From a virus, in the IMG/VR virus record IMGVR_UViG_3300030098_005115, positions 1 to 56,959 of that record: a stretch of 56,959 nt of DNA; one strand, 5' to 3'. Every line of letters starts with the position of its first letter. Position 1 is the first letter of the stretch. Positions 38,736 to 45,238 of this stretch are shown here, piece after piece. The notes beneath the pieces are model-generated. The model had not been told where the DNA came from and did not search any database. It saw nothing but the letters and a program-made list of their open reading frames with translations. A program made the position numbers and the translations under genes.

Positions 38736-38779
38736 TAGGCGGTTAAGGAATCGAACCTTATCAAGTACCATACCGCCTA
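38736..38779 (-). ncRNA. tRNA-like minihelix (acceptor stem plus T arm)
   Basis: On the leftward strand TAGGCGGT pairs with ACCGCCTA (8 bp). Inside it TAAGG-TTCGATT-CCTTA forms a perfect 5-bp T arm with the consensus loop (GGTTCGATTCC). The T arm directly abuts the 3' acceptor strand as in a tRNA, while only 11 bases stand where the D and anticodon arms should be. No encoded CCA. It follows the ArdC-like gene, so it could be a tRNA-derived terminator or processing signal, a remnant of an attachment site, or a small tRNA-mimic RNA. Confidence 0.55.
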
Positions 38780-38804
38780 TATAATAATAATATATATATA
38801 TATA

Positions 38805-39716
38805 TTATTTATTTAAGATATGCTCACAGGCTTTCGAACTTCTTGAACCTGCCCACATAATCCAGTCTGTATTTTTAGATAGTTTAGATTTCCAACTACT
38901 TATATAACTTGCTGAATTTTTTATGACTTCATCTCGTTCAATACCAGCGATACCACATAAAAAGGTACTTCCAAGCTCCGCCACCAGTTCCTCTTTAGAA
39001 TACTCATGAGAGCCGAAAAAACCGCCCTTAGTCACTCCATCTCGATTGCACCTCTTCGCATGTCCAGTCGAATGTATTAGTTCGTGAAATAAGGTAGAAT
39101 AGTACTCTTCATCTGATATAAATTTCTCCGGTTTTACCATATGCACTTCGTCCGAGGAGGGACGGTAAAAACATCTATCATTTTGATCATGGTAAATTTT
39201 AGGAGAATCTTGATAGTTATTAATAATATCATCACATGACTTGATATTTTCAAATTCGTTCAAATCATCTTCTTTGGTGATTATTCTGTTGTATTTTTCT
39301 GGAAGTCCCTCGACTTGATCGGCATTAAATACGTTTGAATAAAACACTGATGGAAAAGGCGTATATTTTCCAGTGCCATCACAAATTGAACAATCCAGAT
39401 CACCACCAGAACATTTATAGCATGGTTTTGGATCATGGAATTTCCAATAGACTACTGGCATAGATTTTGAGCCTTTTAAGACTTTACCGCCTAAATTCTG
39501 TGCTTGTTTGAAAGTCATCCACCAAGGAGAATTATAGCCACATGAGGCTAGTAAACCAAGGTTAGTCCCTCGATAAACTTTTTTGGTCGAAGCAGATCTT
39601 GGCATATTTAATACTCCGCCCTTCCAAGGCTTTTGCCAAGGGATAACTCCCTCATCTAAAAAGCTAATTACTTTTTTGGTTACTTTATCACAAATGTTTT
39701 GATATTGTTTATTCAT
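38805..39716 (-). CDS. ArdC-type antirestriction protein with metallopeptidase domain
   Basis: A 303-aa protein. The N-terminal ssDNA-binding ArdC domain (about 1-95) carries IPWQKPWKGG, YRGTNLGLL and WMTFKQAQNLGG. The C-terminal zincin-like domain has HELIH (211-215) with STGH and a downstream EELVAELG glutamate. Between them is an insertion with C99-x2-C102 and C109-x2-C112, a DnaJ-like zinc knuckle. ArdC proteins protect incoming DNA from host restriction enzymes. It is almost the first gene after the divergent region, so early expression fits. A good ribosome site is present (AATAGGAGTAAATAA). Confidence 0.85.
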   Translation of the reverse strand: MNKQYQNICDKVTKKVISFLDEGVIPWQKPWKGGVLNMPRSASTKKVYRGTNLGLLASCGYNSPWWMTFKQAQNLGGKVLKGSKSMPVVYWKFHDPKPCYKCSGGDLDCSICDGTGKYTPFPSVFYSNVFNADQVEGLPEKYNRIITKEDDLNEFENIKSCDDIINNYQDSPKIYHDQNDRCFYRPSSDEVHMVKPEKFISDEEYYSTLFHELIHSTGHAKRCNRDGVTKGGFFGSHEYSKEELVAELGSTFLCGIAGIERDEVIKNSASYISSWKSKLSKNTDWIMWAGSRSSKACEHILNK

Positions 39717-39746
39717 TTTATTTACTCCTATTTTGATTATTGTTTG

Positions 39747-39926
39747 CTATTCTGAAATTTCACATTCGTTGAACTGATCTAATGATCTATACCCAGTCCG
39801 AGAATATAAAATACTATTTAAAGTATCTGTAGATGTTCCATTTATTGACGTTACTAGACTTATTTCCTCGCTTGTTGCAATTCCTAAGTCTATTAAAAGA
39901 TCGTATAGTTCGTTGAATTCATTCAT
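39747..39926 (-). CDS. Hypothetical acidic protein, 59 aa, first leftward gene of unit B
   Basis: ATG with TTAGGAGTAAAA upstream. Acidic, helical (NEFNELYDLLIDLGIATSEE then ISLVTSINGTS), like a short helix-turn-helix-free regulator or enzyme inhibitor. It is the first gene of the leftward block and precedes the ArdC-like gene. Function unknown. Confidence 0.55.
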   Translation of the reverse strand: MNEFNELYDLLIDLGIATSEEISLVTSINGTSTDTLNSILYSRTGYRSLDQFNECEISE

Positions 39927-40348
39927 TTTTTTACTCCTAATTGGTTGTTGTTTGGTTATTTCCTACGTCCAATTTTACCAAGCTTTTTTAATTTTGTCAA
40001 ATTTCGAGGGTAATCCTAGAGGCTATTACTATATATATTATTATTAATTACTACTTATAAGAGGGTAATAATACATATATATATAAAAACAAATCGGCTA
40101 TTTTAGATTGATTCATAGGTATTATATAGCTGTAAGTACTGATATTGTTAGGTTTATATAGTATTTTATAGTAATGTAGTATTTCCCGCCAAAATTATAA
40201 TATAAAGAGGATTGAAACCAAAAATTTCAACTTGATTTTTTCAACCCGAAATGCGATTGGGGGGTGTAGTATGTGTAATAAAAGACAAACGCACATACTG
40301 ATATAATTTTTTAAAATTTTTTGGAAGTTTTCCTAAGAATTTGGTTCG

Positions 40349-40391
40349 TTGAACCGCCGGTACTATAAGATATTGAACTGCCGATACTACA
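40349..40391 (+). repeat. Two iteron-like direct repeats, 24-bp spacing
   Basis: TTGAACCGCCGGTACTATA (40349) and TTGAACTGCCGATACTACA (40373) match at 16 of 19 positions and start 24 bases apart. Their GC core stands out from the surrounding AT sequence, as binding sites for an initiator or regulator would. Confidence 0.5.
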
Positions 40392-40532
40392 TATACTATA
40401 TATACTATAGTACTATATATATAATATATATATAATATATACTATATATACTATAATTACTATATATACTATAAATACTATAAGTACTATATATACTATA
40501 AGTACTATATATACTATAGTACTATAGTACTA
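40382..40532 (+). repeat. TACTATA repeat array with 18-bp tandem units
   Basis: About 150 bases made of TACTATA / TATAGTA words. At 40483-40500 and 40501-40518 two perfect 18-bp units (AGTACTATATATACTATA) lie in tandem, preceded by degenerate copies. Each unit is itself close to palindromic. It could melt easily (origin) or bind a dimeric regulator. Confidence 0.7.
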
Positions 40533-40617
40533 CATTAAAAATTCCTTTCAAAGCAAACAACAAATATAAATTATATTAATAATACCATTATGTCAAGTTT
40601 TTTTATTAAATTTTTAC

Positions 40618-40866
40618 ATGGCAAGACCGAAAACATTATATCAAAGAGCCGTAACTGGAGACATTGAGATTGGTGATGTGGTGTCTAATATAGATAAATG
40701 TAAAGATATTGCTGAAGAAATAAAAATAATAGACATTATCAACCCAACCTCAAGACAAATCGGTATGCTGGCAGAGCTTCTATACCGGGTTAAGAATATG
40801 CCCGACCTAGAAAAACTAGATAATCCAAGTGCTTTCATGGATTCTTCTACTGCTTACTGGGGCTAG
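40618..40866 (+). CDS. Hypothetical protein before TerS, 82 aa (unit B)
   Basis: First rightward gene of unit B. Begins MARPKTLYQRAVTGDIEI and has helical NIDKCKDIAEEIKIIDIINP. No strong ribosome site. Its stop (40864-40866) lies immediately before the open frame of TerS, which lacks a normal start codon, so the two may be translationally linked. Possibly a packaging accessory or regulator. Confidence 0.6.
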   Translation: MARPKTLYQRAVTGDIEIGDVVSNIDKCKDIAEEIKIIDIINPTSRQIGMLAELLYRVKNMPDLEKLDNPSAFMDSSTAYWG

Positions 40867-40868
40867 TT

Positions 40869-41645
40869 CTGGCTTTAACAAAAAAAATAAAAGGCAATAC
40901 GCATTATGCCTACTCAAACGAGCAGGAGTTCCGCATTGACCATCCGGATACTCCAATAATAAAAGACTGGCGTAAAGCAGAGGAAGGCCAATGGTGCTTT
41001 TCTGATGATGGTCAAATTGTTCAAATACTAAAGCGTGGTAACTACACGAGCAAATACGAATCAAAAGACTATGTAAGAACAATTATTGGTATGGTAACTA
41101 CGCTAAAGACAAGCAACCTTAGTGGAGGTTTGAAAAAAACCATTTATCGCTTTAGTAGTCATAAAAATCATTATGAAAAACTAAAAAACGGACTTATGAC
41201 AGAGCAAAAACGCAATTTTGCTAAGTACATAGCTCATGGTGCCAGCCTAGAGGATGCTTATAAAAAGTCACATCCAGATACAAAAAGCAAAGATTATGCA
41301 ATAAAAAGTGCAAAAGTTTTATTAAGAACAAAAGAGGTGAGGAATCTAGTGGATAAAGAAGTAGAACTATTACTGTCAGAAGTTGGAATTACTAAAAAAT
41401 ACCTATTAGAGAGTGCTAAAGACATTGTAGACAAAGAAGAAGCAAAAGATAACGACAAGTTAAGAGCTTTAGAAACTTTAATGAAAATATCCGGTCTTTT
41501 AAATACCGATAAAAAAGTGGATTCAGTAGCTTTAATACAGGAATTTACAGGATTTAGCAAAGATAAGCTAAATGCCTTTAGTGCTGGAATACTTCCAGAA
41601 GCAAAAAAGCAAATATCAGATGGTAATAAAGAAGATAACAGTTAA
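40869..41645 (+). CDS. Terminase small subunit (unit B), non-canonical start
   Basis: From 41091 an ATG frame encodes 184 aa with the clear small-terminase pattern NFAKYIAHGASLEDAYKKSH then KSAKVLLRTKEVRNLVD (helix-turn-helix plus oligomer helices). The frame is open for 74 more codons upstream and these encode WRKAEEGQWCFSDDGQIVQIL, matching the N-terminal domain of the unit-A TerS. So the real protein should begin near 40869, giving about 258 aa versus 271. No ATG, GTG or TTG is available there. CTG at 40869 or a -1 frameshift from the preceding gene at TGG GGC TAG are the options. Confidence 0.75.
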   Translation: MALTKKIKGNTHYAYSNEQEFRIDHPDTPIIKDWRKAEEGQWCFSDDGQIVQILKRGNYTSKYESKDYVRTIIGMVTTLKTSNLSGGLKKTIYRFSSHKNHYEKLKNGLMTEQKRNFAKYIAHGASLEDAYKKSHPDTKSKDYAIKSAKVLLRTKEVRNLVDKEVELLLSEVGITKKYLLESAKDIVDKEEAKDNDKLRALETLMKISGLLNTDKKVDSVALIQEFTGFSKDKLNAFSAGILPEAKKQISDGNKEDNS

Positions 41646-41754
41646 TGACAGTGACTGGGTTACTACGATTACCTCTATTTGGCCCTATAATACCCCTAAA
41701 ACGGTAAAAGTAGGTAAAAGCCTATATAGAGTAAGGCTAAAGTACAATGGATAA
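41620..41754 (+). CDS. Hypothetical small protein, 44 aa
   Basis: I start it at the ATG overlapping the end of TerS rather than at the earlier ATG at 41572. Pattern IKKITVNDSDWVTTITSIWP then KTVKVGKSLYRVRLKYNG, a small beta-barrel-like protein. The next gene overlaps its end. Likely a conserved tiny phage protein. Role unknown. Confidence 0.45.
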   Translation: MVIKKITVNDSDWVTTITSIWPYNTPKTVKVGKSLYRVRLKYNG

Positions 41755-41836
41755 CTCTGAGTGGAAATTTTGGGCTGGATTTATTTTACTTATGGTATTA
41801 GCAGTGTATGTAATGATTTGGATAACAGGAATCTGA
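41747..41836 (+). CDS. Membrane peptide, 29 aa (lysis region)
   Basis: ATG overlaps the previous stop. Sequence WKFWAGFILLMVLAVYVMIW is one transmembrane helix. First of a run of small membrane genes between TerS and TerL. A holin or antiholin peptide is plausible. Confidence 0.45.
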   Translation: MDNSEWKFWAGFILLMVLAVYVMIWITGI

Positions 41837-41837
41837 G

Positions 41838-41960
41838 ATGAGTGAGGAGCAAGAATCAAGGTTTAGGCAAAAAGTAATGCTGGTTGTTGCTCGAAAAGAT
41901 TGGAATCCTTATGCGTGGCAACGAGTATTGAATAGATTTATGAGATGTCTGAACAAATAA
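41838..41960 (+). CDS. Hypothetical basic peptide, 40 aa
   Basis: ATG one base after the membrane-peptide stop, with AACAGGAATCTGAG upstream. Basic and aromatic (VARKDWNPYAWQRVLNRFM). The end overlaps the next gene by 16 bases. Unknown. Confidence 0.4.
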   Translation: MSEEQESRFRQKVMLVVARKDWNPYAWQRVLNRFMRCLNK

Positions 41961-42271
41961 ATGGAAAACCGCCTACTGCAAGAAGTTATAGAGGGTCAGT
42001 CATTGACGATAACATGGTGTTGTCTTTCAACATTAAATGGCTCGGACAGATATGTATCCTTGTTGGCGGCCTTGTTTTTGGTTATTGGAATGTACTCAAT
42101 CGTCTTGAAAAACTGGAGTACAGAATGGCAGAGTCTGATCAACAGATTGAAGAGCTTGTGGAAAAGCATATCCAAGAAGAGCAAGTACGTTACGACAAAA
42201 TGGAAGAAGAGTTAAAGTGGTACCAGAAAAACATAAACCCATTAAGTTGGCGAAAGAAAAAGCGTAAATAA
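41945..42271 (+). CDS. Membrane protein with coiled coil, 108 aa (holin-like)
   Basis: Transmembrane helix at about residues 31-50 (IKWLGQICILVGGLVFGYWN), then a charged coiled coil and a basic tail (SWRKKKRK). This and the next two genes share the layout of an N-terminal membrane helix with a C-terminal coiled coil, typical of class III-like or BhlA-like small holins and of spanin-like factors. Stop overlaps the next start. Confidence 0.5.
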   Translation: MSEQINGKPPTARSYRGSVIDDNMVLSFNIKWLGQICILVGGLVFGYWNVLNRLEKLEYRMAESDQQIEELVEKHIQEEQVRYDKMEEELKWYQKNINPLSWRKKKRK

Positions 42272-42588
42272 TGGACTTTTTAGAAATATATGGCGAAGCA
42301 GGGATGATAGGTGTAGTAGGTGCTATGTTTGTATATCTTGTAATATCCCTTTCCAATAAATCTGCTAAGCAACAAGAGACCTTAGAGAATCTTAAAGTGG
42401 AAAACAAAGGGCAGTCAGAAACTCTTGAAAACATGGAAGGGATGATTATTAAACTTATTGCAAGGTGGAATCAATCTGATGATAAATTAGATCGTAAATT
42501 TGATGCTATGACAAAAGAAATAAATGACTTGGACAATCAGTGCTCTCGCATTGAAGGTTCTTTATCTAGGATAAATGGCAGGCACTAA
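42271..42588 (+). CDS. Membrane protein with coiled coil, 105 aa (holin-like)
   Basis: Membrane helix at residues about 8-27 (EAGMIGVVGAMFVYLVISLS) and a long heptad-rich coiled coil after it. TAATG overlap with the gene before and 14-base overlap with the gene after. Probably part of the lysis cassette with the endolysin at 44831. Confidence 0.5.
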   Translation: MDFLEIYGEAGMIGVVGAMFVYLVISLSNKSAKQQETLENLKVENKGQSETLENMEGMIIKLIARWNQSDDKLDRKFDAMTKEINDLDNQCSRIEGSLSRINGRH

Positions 42589-42856
42589 ACCAATAGGAGA
42601 TGAATCAATTCTCAACATTAGCTTACCAATGTTGATACAGGCTGTTGGCCTTATTGGTGCTATGGTATGGGGCTACGGTCAATTAAATGCTCGAATTAGC
42701 TTTTTAGAGTATCAGGTTGCGATGCACGAAAACCACATTGAGCGAATCGAAGAAAACGCAGAAGAAAACCAAGATGCTGAAATCCCAGCAGATATAAAAC
42801 AAAATACTAGACTTGAATACCTAGAAAAAGAAATAAACAGATTAAGGAACAAATAA
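42575..42856 (+). CDS. Membrane protein with coiled coil, 93 aa (holin-like)
   Basis: Membrane helix at about 17-36 (LPMLIQAVGLIGAMVWGYGQ), followed by FLEYQVAMHENHIERIEENA coiled coil. Third gene of this type in a row. The region resembles the 108-aa gene (both LEYRMAESDQ / LEYQVAMHEN), so duplication is likely. Confidence 0.5.
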   Translation: MAGTKPIGDESILNISLPMLIQAVGLIGAMVWGYGQLNARISFLEYQVAMHENHIERIEENAEENQDAEIPADIKQNTRLEYLEKEINRLRNK

Positions 42857-42860
42857 AATC

Positions 42861-43190
42861 ATGGATAGTAAAGATTTTGATAGTTGGTGGCAAGCTGTTG
42901 TAAGGGAGCATGGATATGACCCAGACCCAGATAGTCCGTTACACTTTTATGATTACAGAAAAGCTTTTGAAGAAAATCATCCAATTCCAAAAAGGTTTGG
43001 TCATTGGGACTCTAAGTATAAACATGACCTTCATCCAAATCGGTTTGTATCCGGCTTTGACCCCTCCGTTAATAAGCCTGATGTTAAGTGGTGGGATACA
43101 AAAAACAATCAACCAGCTTCTGCTTCTGAAGTACTTATTAACGATGTAATGAGACAAGAATACATAGATAGCCCAGATAATGCCGAATAA
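42861..43190 (+). CDS. Hypothetical phage protein, 109 aa
   Basis: Pattern PLHFYDYRKAFEENHPIPKR then FGHWDSKYKHDLHPNRFVSG resembles a family of small phage proteins with a YDYRxAY...GHxxSxYKxxxHPxR motif usually found near terminase or tail genes. Function unknown. It overlaps the TerL start by 11 bases. Confidence 0.55.
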   Translation: MDSKDFDSWWQAVVREHGYDPDPDSPLHFYDYRKAFEENHPIPKRFGHWDSKYKHDLHPNRFVSGFDPSVNKPDVKWWDTKNNQPASASEVLINDVMRQEYIDSPDNAE

Positions 43191-44775
43191 TTTTAACATT
43201 ATATCAGGCCCGACAGAAATGTCGGAAAAAGATCAAGTACTTGCAAACTCATACAAAAACCTTATTTATTTTGGTAGAGCATTTTTACCAAATGATTTTT
43301 TAAACAAATCAACCTCACCTAGCTTTCACTTTGACGTTGCTGAAAAACTTATATCTACAAAACCGGGAAGCAGAACTTGCATTATCATGCCTAGGGGTTT
43401 TGGAAAATCTATCTTGTCTAAAGCCGCAATTCTGCATAAACTTTGTTTTGCAAGTGAAGACGAGCAACATTTTATGGCGTGGGTTTCTGAGGAGCAAAGC
43501 CAGTCTATTGATCACTTAAAATATTTAAGAAGCCATTTTGAGGTAAATAAAAAATTAAAGTATTACTTTGGAAATTTAGATGGAAGTAGCGTAGGAAAGA
43601 GATGGACGGAAAAAGATATTGTAACTCCAAAAGGAGATCGAATAATCGCAAAAGGAACATCACAAAGACTAAGAGGTCGTGCAGAAGTAGATGTCAGATA
43701 TACTGGAATTATACTTGATGACTTTGAGTCAGAGCTTAATACAAAAACACCAGAAAGAAGATCGGAAATAAAGAAATGGATTGTGTCTACCGTATATCCA
43801 GCACTAGAAGAAACGCCCGGCAAGGAAGGTTCTATATGGTTATCTGGAACAATCGTTCATTATGACAGCTTCTTACAAATGGTGGTTGATGGTTATAAAA
43901 AAGCCAAAAAAGACAAAAGGACATATCCTTGGGATGTGGTGTTCCATAGGGCCATTGAAGATGGTGAGTCTATCTGGCCCGAACAATTCTCTATTAAAAA
44001 GCTAGAGCATAAGAAAAGAGAGTTTATTGAAGCTGGTCTTGTTAATAAGTTTGCTCAGGAGTACATGAATGATGCTAGAGATATATCTAATGCTTCTTTC
44101 AAGATTGATAGAATACAGTATTACAATGGTACCGTTAAAAACAAAGGCGGATTTAACTATCTGATTGATGGTGAAACTGCCACCCCCCTTAACATTTACA
44201 TTGGCGTTGACCTTGCGGCAACAGCTACGGCCACATCTGACTATCAGGTTATTATGGTTATGGGTATTGACTCAAATAAAAACCGTTATGTTCTGGAGTA
44301 TTTTCGTGAGCGTATCCCTACTTTTGATATTCCTCCTAAGATCATTGAACTATCTAATAAGTATGCTCCAGTACGGAGGGTTACGATTGAAACGGTTGCG
44401 GCTCAAGAGATGGTAAGGGATATGGTAACAAGGCTATCGGCTAAAGAAAAACGATTAATGCCCGGAATGTTTAAAGGTGTTAAGCCCCCCAATAGAATTA
44501 AAAAAGAAGACAGGTTGGAAACTTCTCTTGGCCCTATTGTAAATTCTAAAAAGTTATTTATTCAAAGAGAAATGACAGAGCTGGTAGATGAGTTCTTTGA
44601 ACATCCTAAGCCAAAAAATGACGATTTAATGGATGCTTTGTATTATGCTGACTACTTTGCTAAACCTCCAAAAAGTTCAAAAACAAAAATAGACAGTTTA
44701 AATCGTGAGGCAGAAAGACCAAGTAAAAGAATATTAGCAAAATCATACAACTGGTTAACGGGAGCTAGAGCATGA
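43180..44775 (+). CDS. terL: Terminase large subunit (unit B)
   Basis: 531-aa packaging ATPase-nuclease. Walker A MPRGFGKS (70-77), Walker B GIILDDFESE with Asp180/Asp181 and Glu183, and a C-terminal nuclease with YIGVDLAATAT (Asp344), SDYQVI (Asp354) and NDDLMDALYYAD near 485. It is distantly related to the unit-A TerL: same motif order, low identity, longer linker. Two different large terminases in one 57-kb stretch would be abnormal for a single phage genome. Confidence 0.93.
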   Translation: MPNNFNIISGPTEMSEKDQVLANSYKNLIYFGRAFLPNDFLNKSTSPSFHFDVAEKLISTKPGSRTCIIMPRGFGKSILSKAAILHKLCFASEDEQHFMAWVSEEQSQSIDHLKYLRSHFEVNKKLKYYFGNLDGSSVGKRWTEKDIVTPKGDRIIAKGTSQRLRGRAEVDVRYTGIILDDFESELNTKTPERRSEIKKWIVSTVYPALEETPGKEGSIWLSGTIVHYDSFLQMVVDGYKKAKKDKRTYPWDVVFHRAIEDGESIWPEQFSIKKLEHKKREFIEAGLVNKFAQEYMNDARDISNASFKIDRIQYYNGTVKNKGGFNYLIDGETATPLNIYIGVDLAATATATSDYQVIMVMGIDSNKNRYVLEYFRERIPTFDIPPKIIELSNKYAPVRRVTIETVAAQEMVRDMVTRLSAKEKRLMPGMFKGVKPPNRIKKEDRLETSLGPIVNSKKLFIQREMTELVDEFFEHPKPKNDDLMDALYYADYFAKPPKSSKTKIDSLNREAERPSKRILAKSYNWLTGARA

Positions 44776-44830
44776 ACAATATTGCACTTAATAATCTTTT
44801 AGTGGTAATATAGCTTACATATTTATAACT

Positions 44831-45238
44831 ATGGCACGATACTCCAAGAAATCAAAAGAAAGGCTTGCAACTTGTGATGAGAGGTTGCAGGATGTGTTTA
44901 ATGAGGTGATTAAGCATGTTGATTGCTCTATTTTAGAGGGGAGTCGTAGCAAGGAAAGGCAAAATAAACTTTATGATGAGGGTCGTACTAAAGTTAAGTA
45001 TCCTAATGGTCGCCATAATTCTTACCCTTCTAGGGCCGTTGACGTTACCCCTTACCCTGTGGATTGGAAAGACAGGGAAAGACAGACGTTCTTTGCCGGC
45101 TTTGTGCTTGGCATCGCTCGTAGTATGGGTATTAATTTGAGGTGGGGTGGAAATTGGGATATGTACAAAGAAAACGGAAGGTGGGAAGTTAAAGATAATC
45201 GGTTTGATGACTTCCCCCACTTTGAAATTTACGAATAA
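44831..45238 (+). CDS. Endolysin, M15-type L-alanyl-D-glutamate peptidase
   Basis: 135-aa cell-wall peptidase of the T5-endolysin/VanY type. SILEGSRSKERQNKLYDEG is followed by the zinc ligands His62 and Asp71 (GRHNSYPSRAVDVTPYP), the helix FAGFVLGIARSMGINLRWGG, and a C-terminal FPHFEI with His130. It cleaves peptidoglycan cross-bridge peptides once holins open the membrane. No signal peptide. Its stop overlaps the next start. Unit A shows no endolysin within the window. Confidence 0.9.
   Translation: MARYSKKSKERLATCDERLQDVFNEVIKHVDCSILEGSRSKERQNKLYDEGRTKVKYPNGRHNSYPSRAVDVTPYPVDWKDRERQTFFAGFVLGIARSMGINLRWGGNWDMYKENGRWEVKDNRFDDFPHFEIYE

Larger units (their letters stand above)
39927..40617. 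promoter_or_regulatory. Unit-B divergent intergenic region (possible origin and promoters)
   Basis: Nearly 700 bases without a convincing gene, separating all leftward from all rightward genes of unit B. It is extremely AT-rich. Contents: a GTATGTG / CACATAC inverted pair near 40270-40300, a GGTTC-GTT-GAACC mini-hairpin near 40343-40355, two 19-base iteron-like direct repeats (40349, 40373), and a long run of TACTATA units (about 40382-40532). Divergent promoters must lie here. The repeats also fit a replication origin or partition-like operator. Confidence 0.5.

Noticed and set aside
38736-38779. attP site with a tRNA 3' end
   Set aside because: Both acceptor strands are present rather than only a 3' half, and no integrase gene is visible. 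Kept as a tRNA-like element instead.
39955-39972. Sixth TTGGAA-type promoter upstream of the 59-aa gene
   Set aside because: TTGGAC is present but the nearest TATAAC-like box (AATAAC) is only six bases away, so the fixed spacing of the family is not met.
40382-40532. CRISPR array
   Set aside because: The repeats are short, AT-only and contiguous, without unique spacers. No cas1/cas2. The Cas4-like nuclease is a free-standing phage enzyme.
44775-44815. 14-aa open frame after the unit-B TerL
   Set aside because: Too short, no ribosome site, and not coupled to the endolysin.
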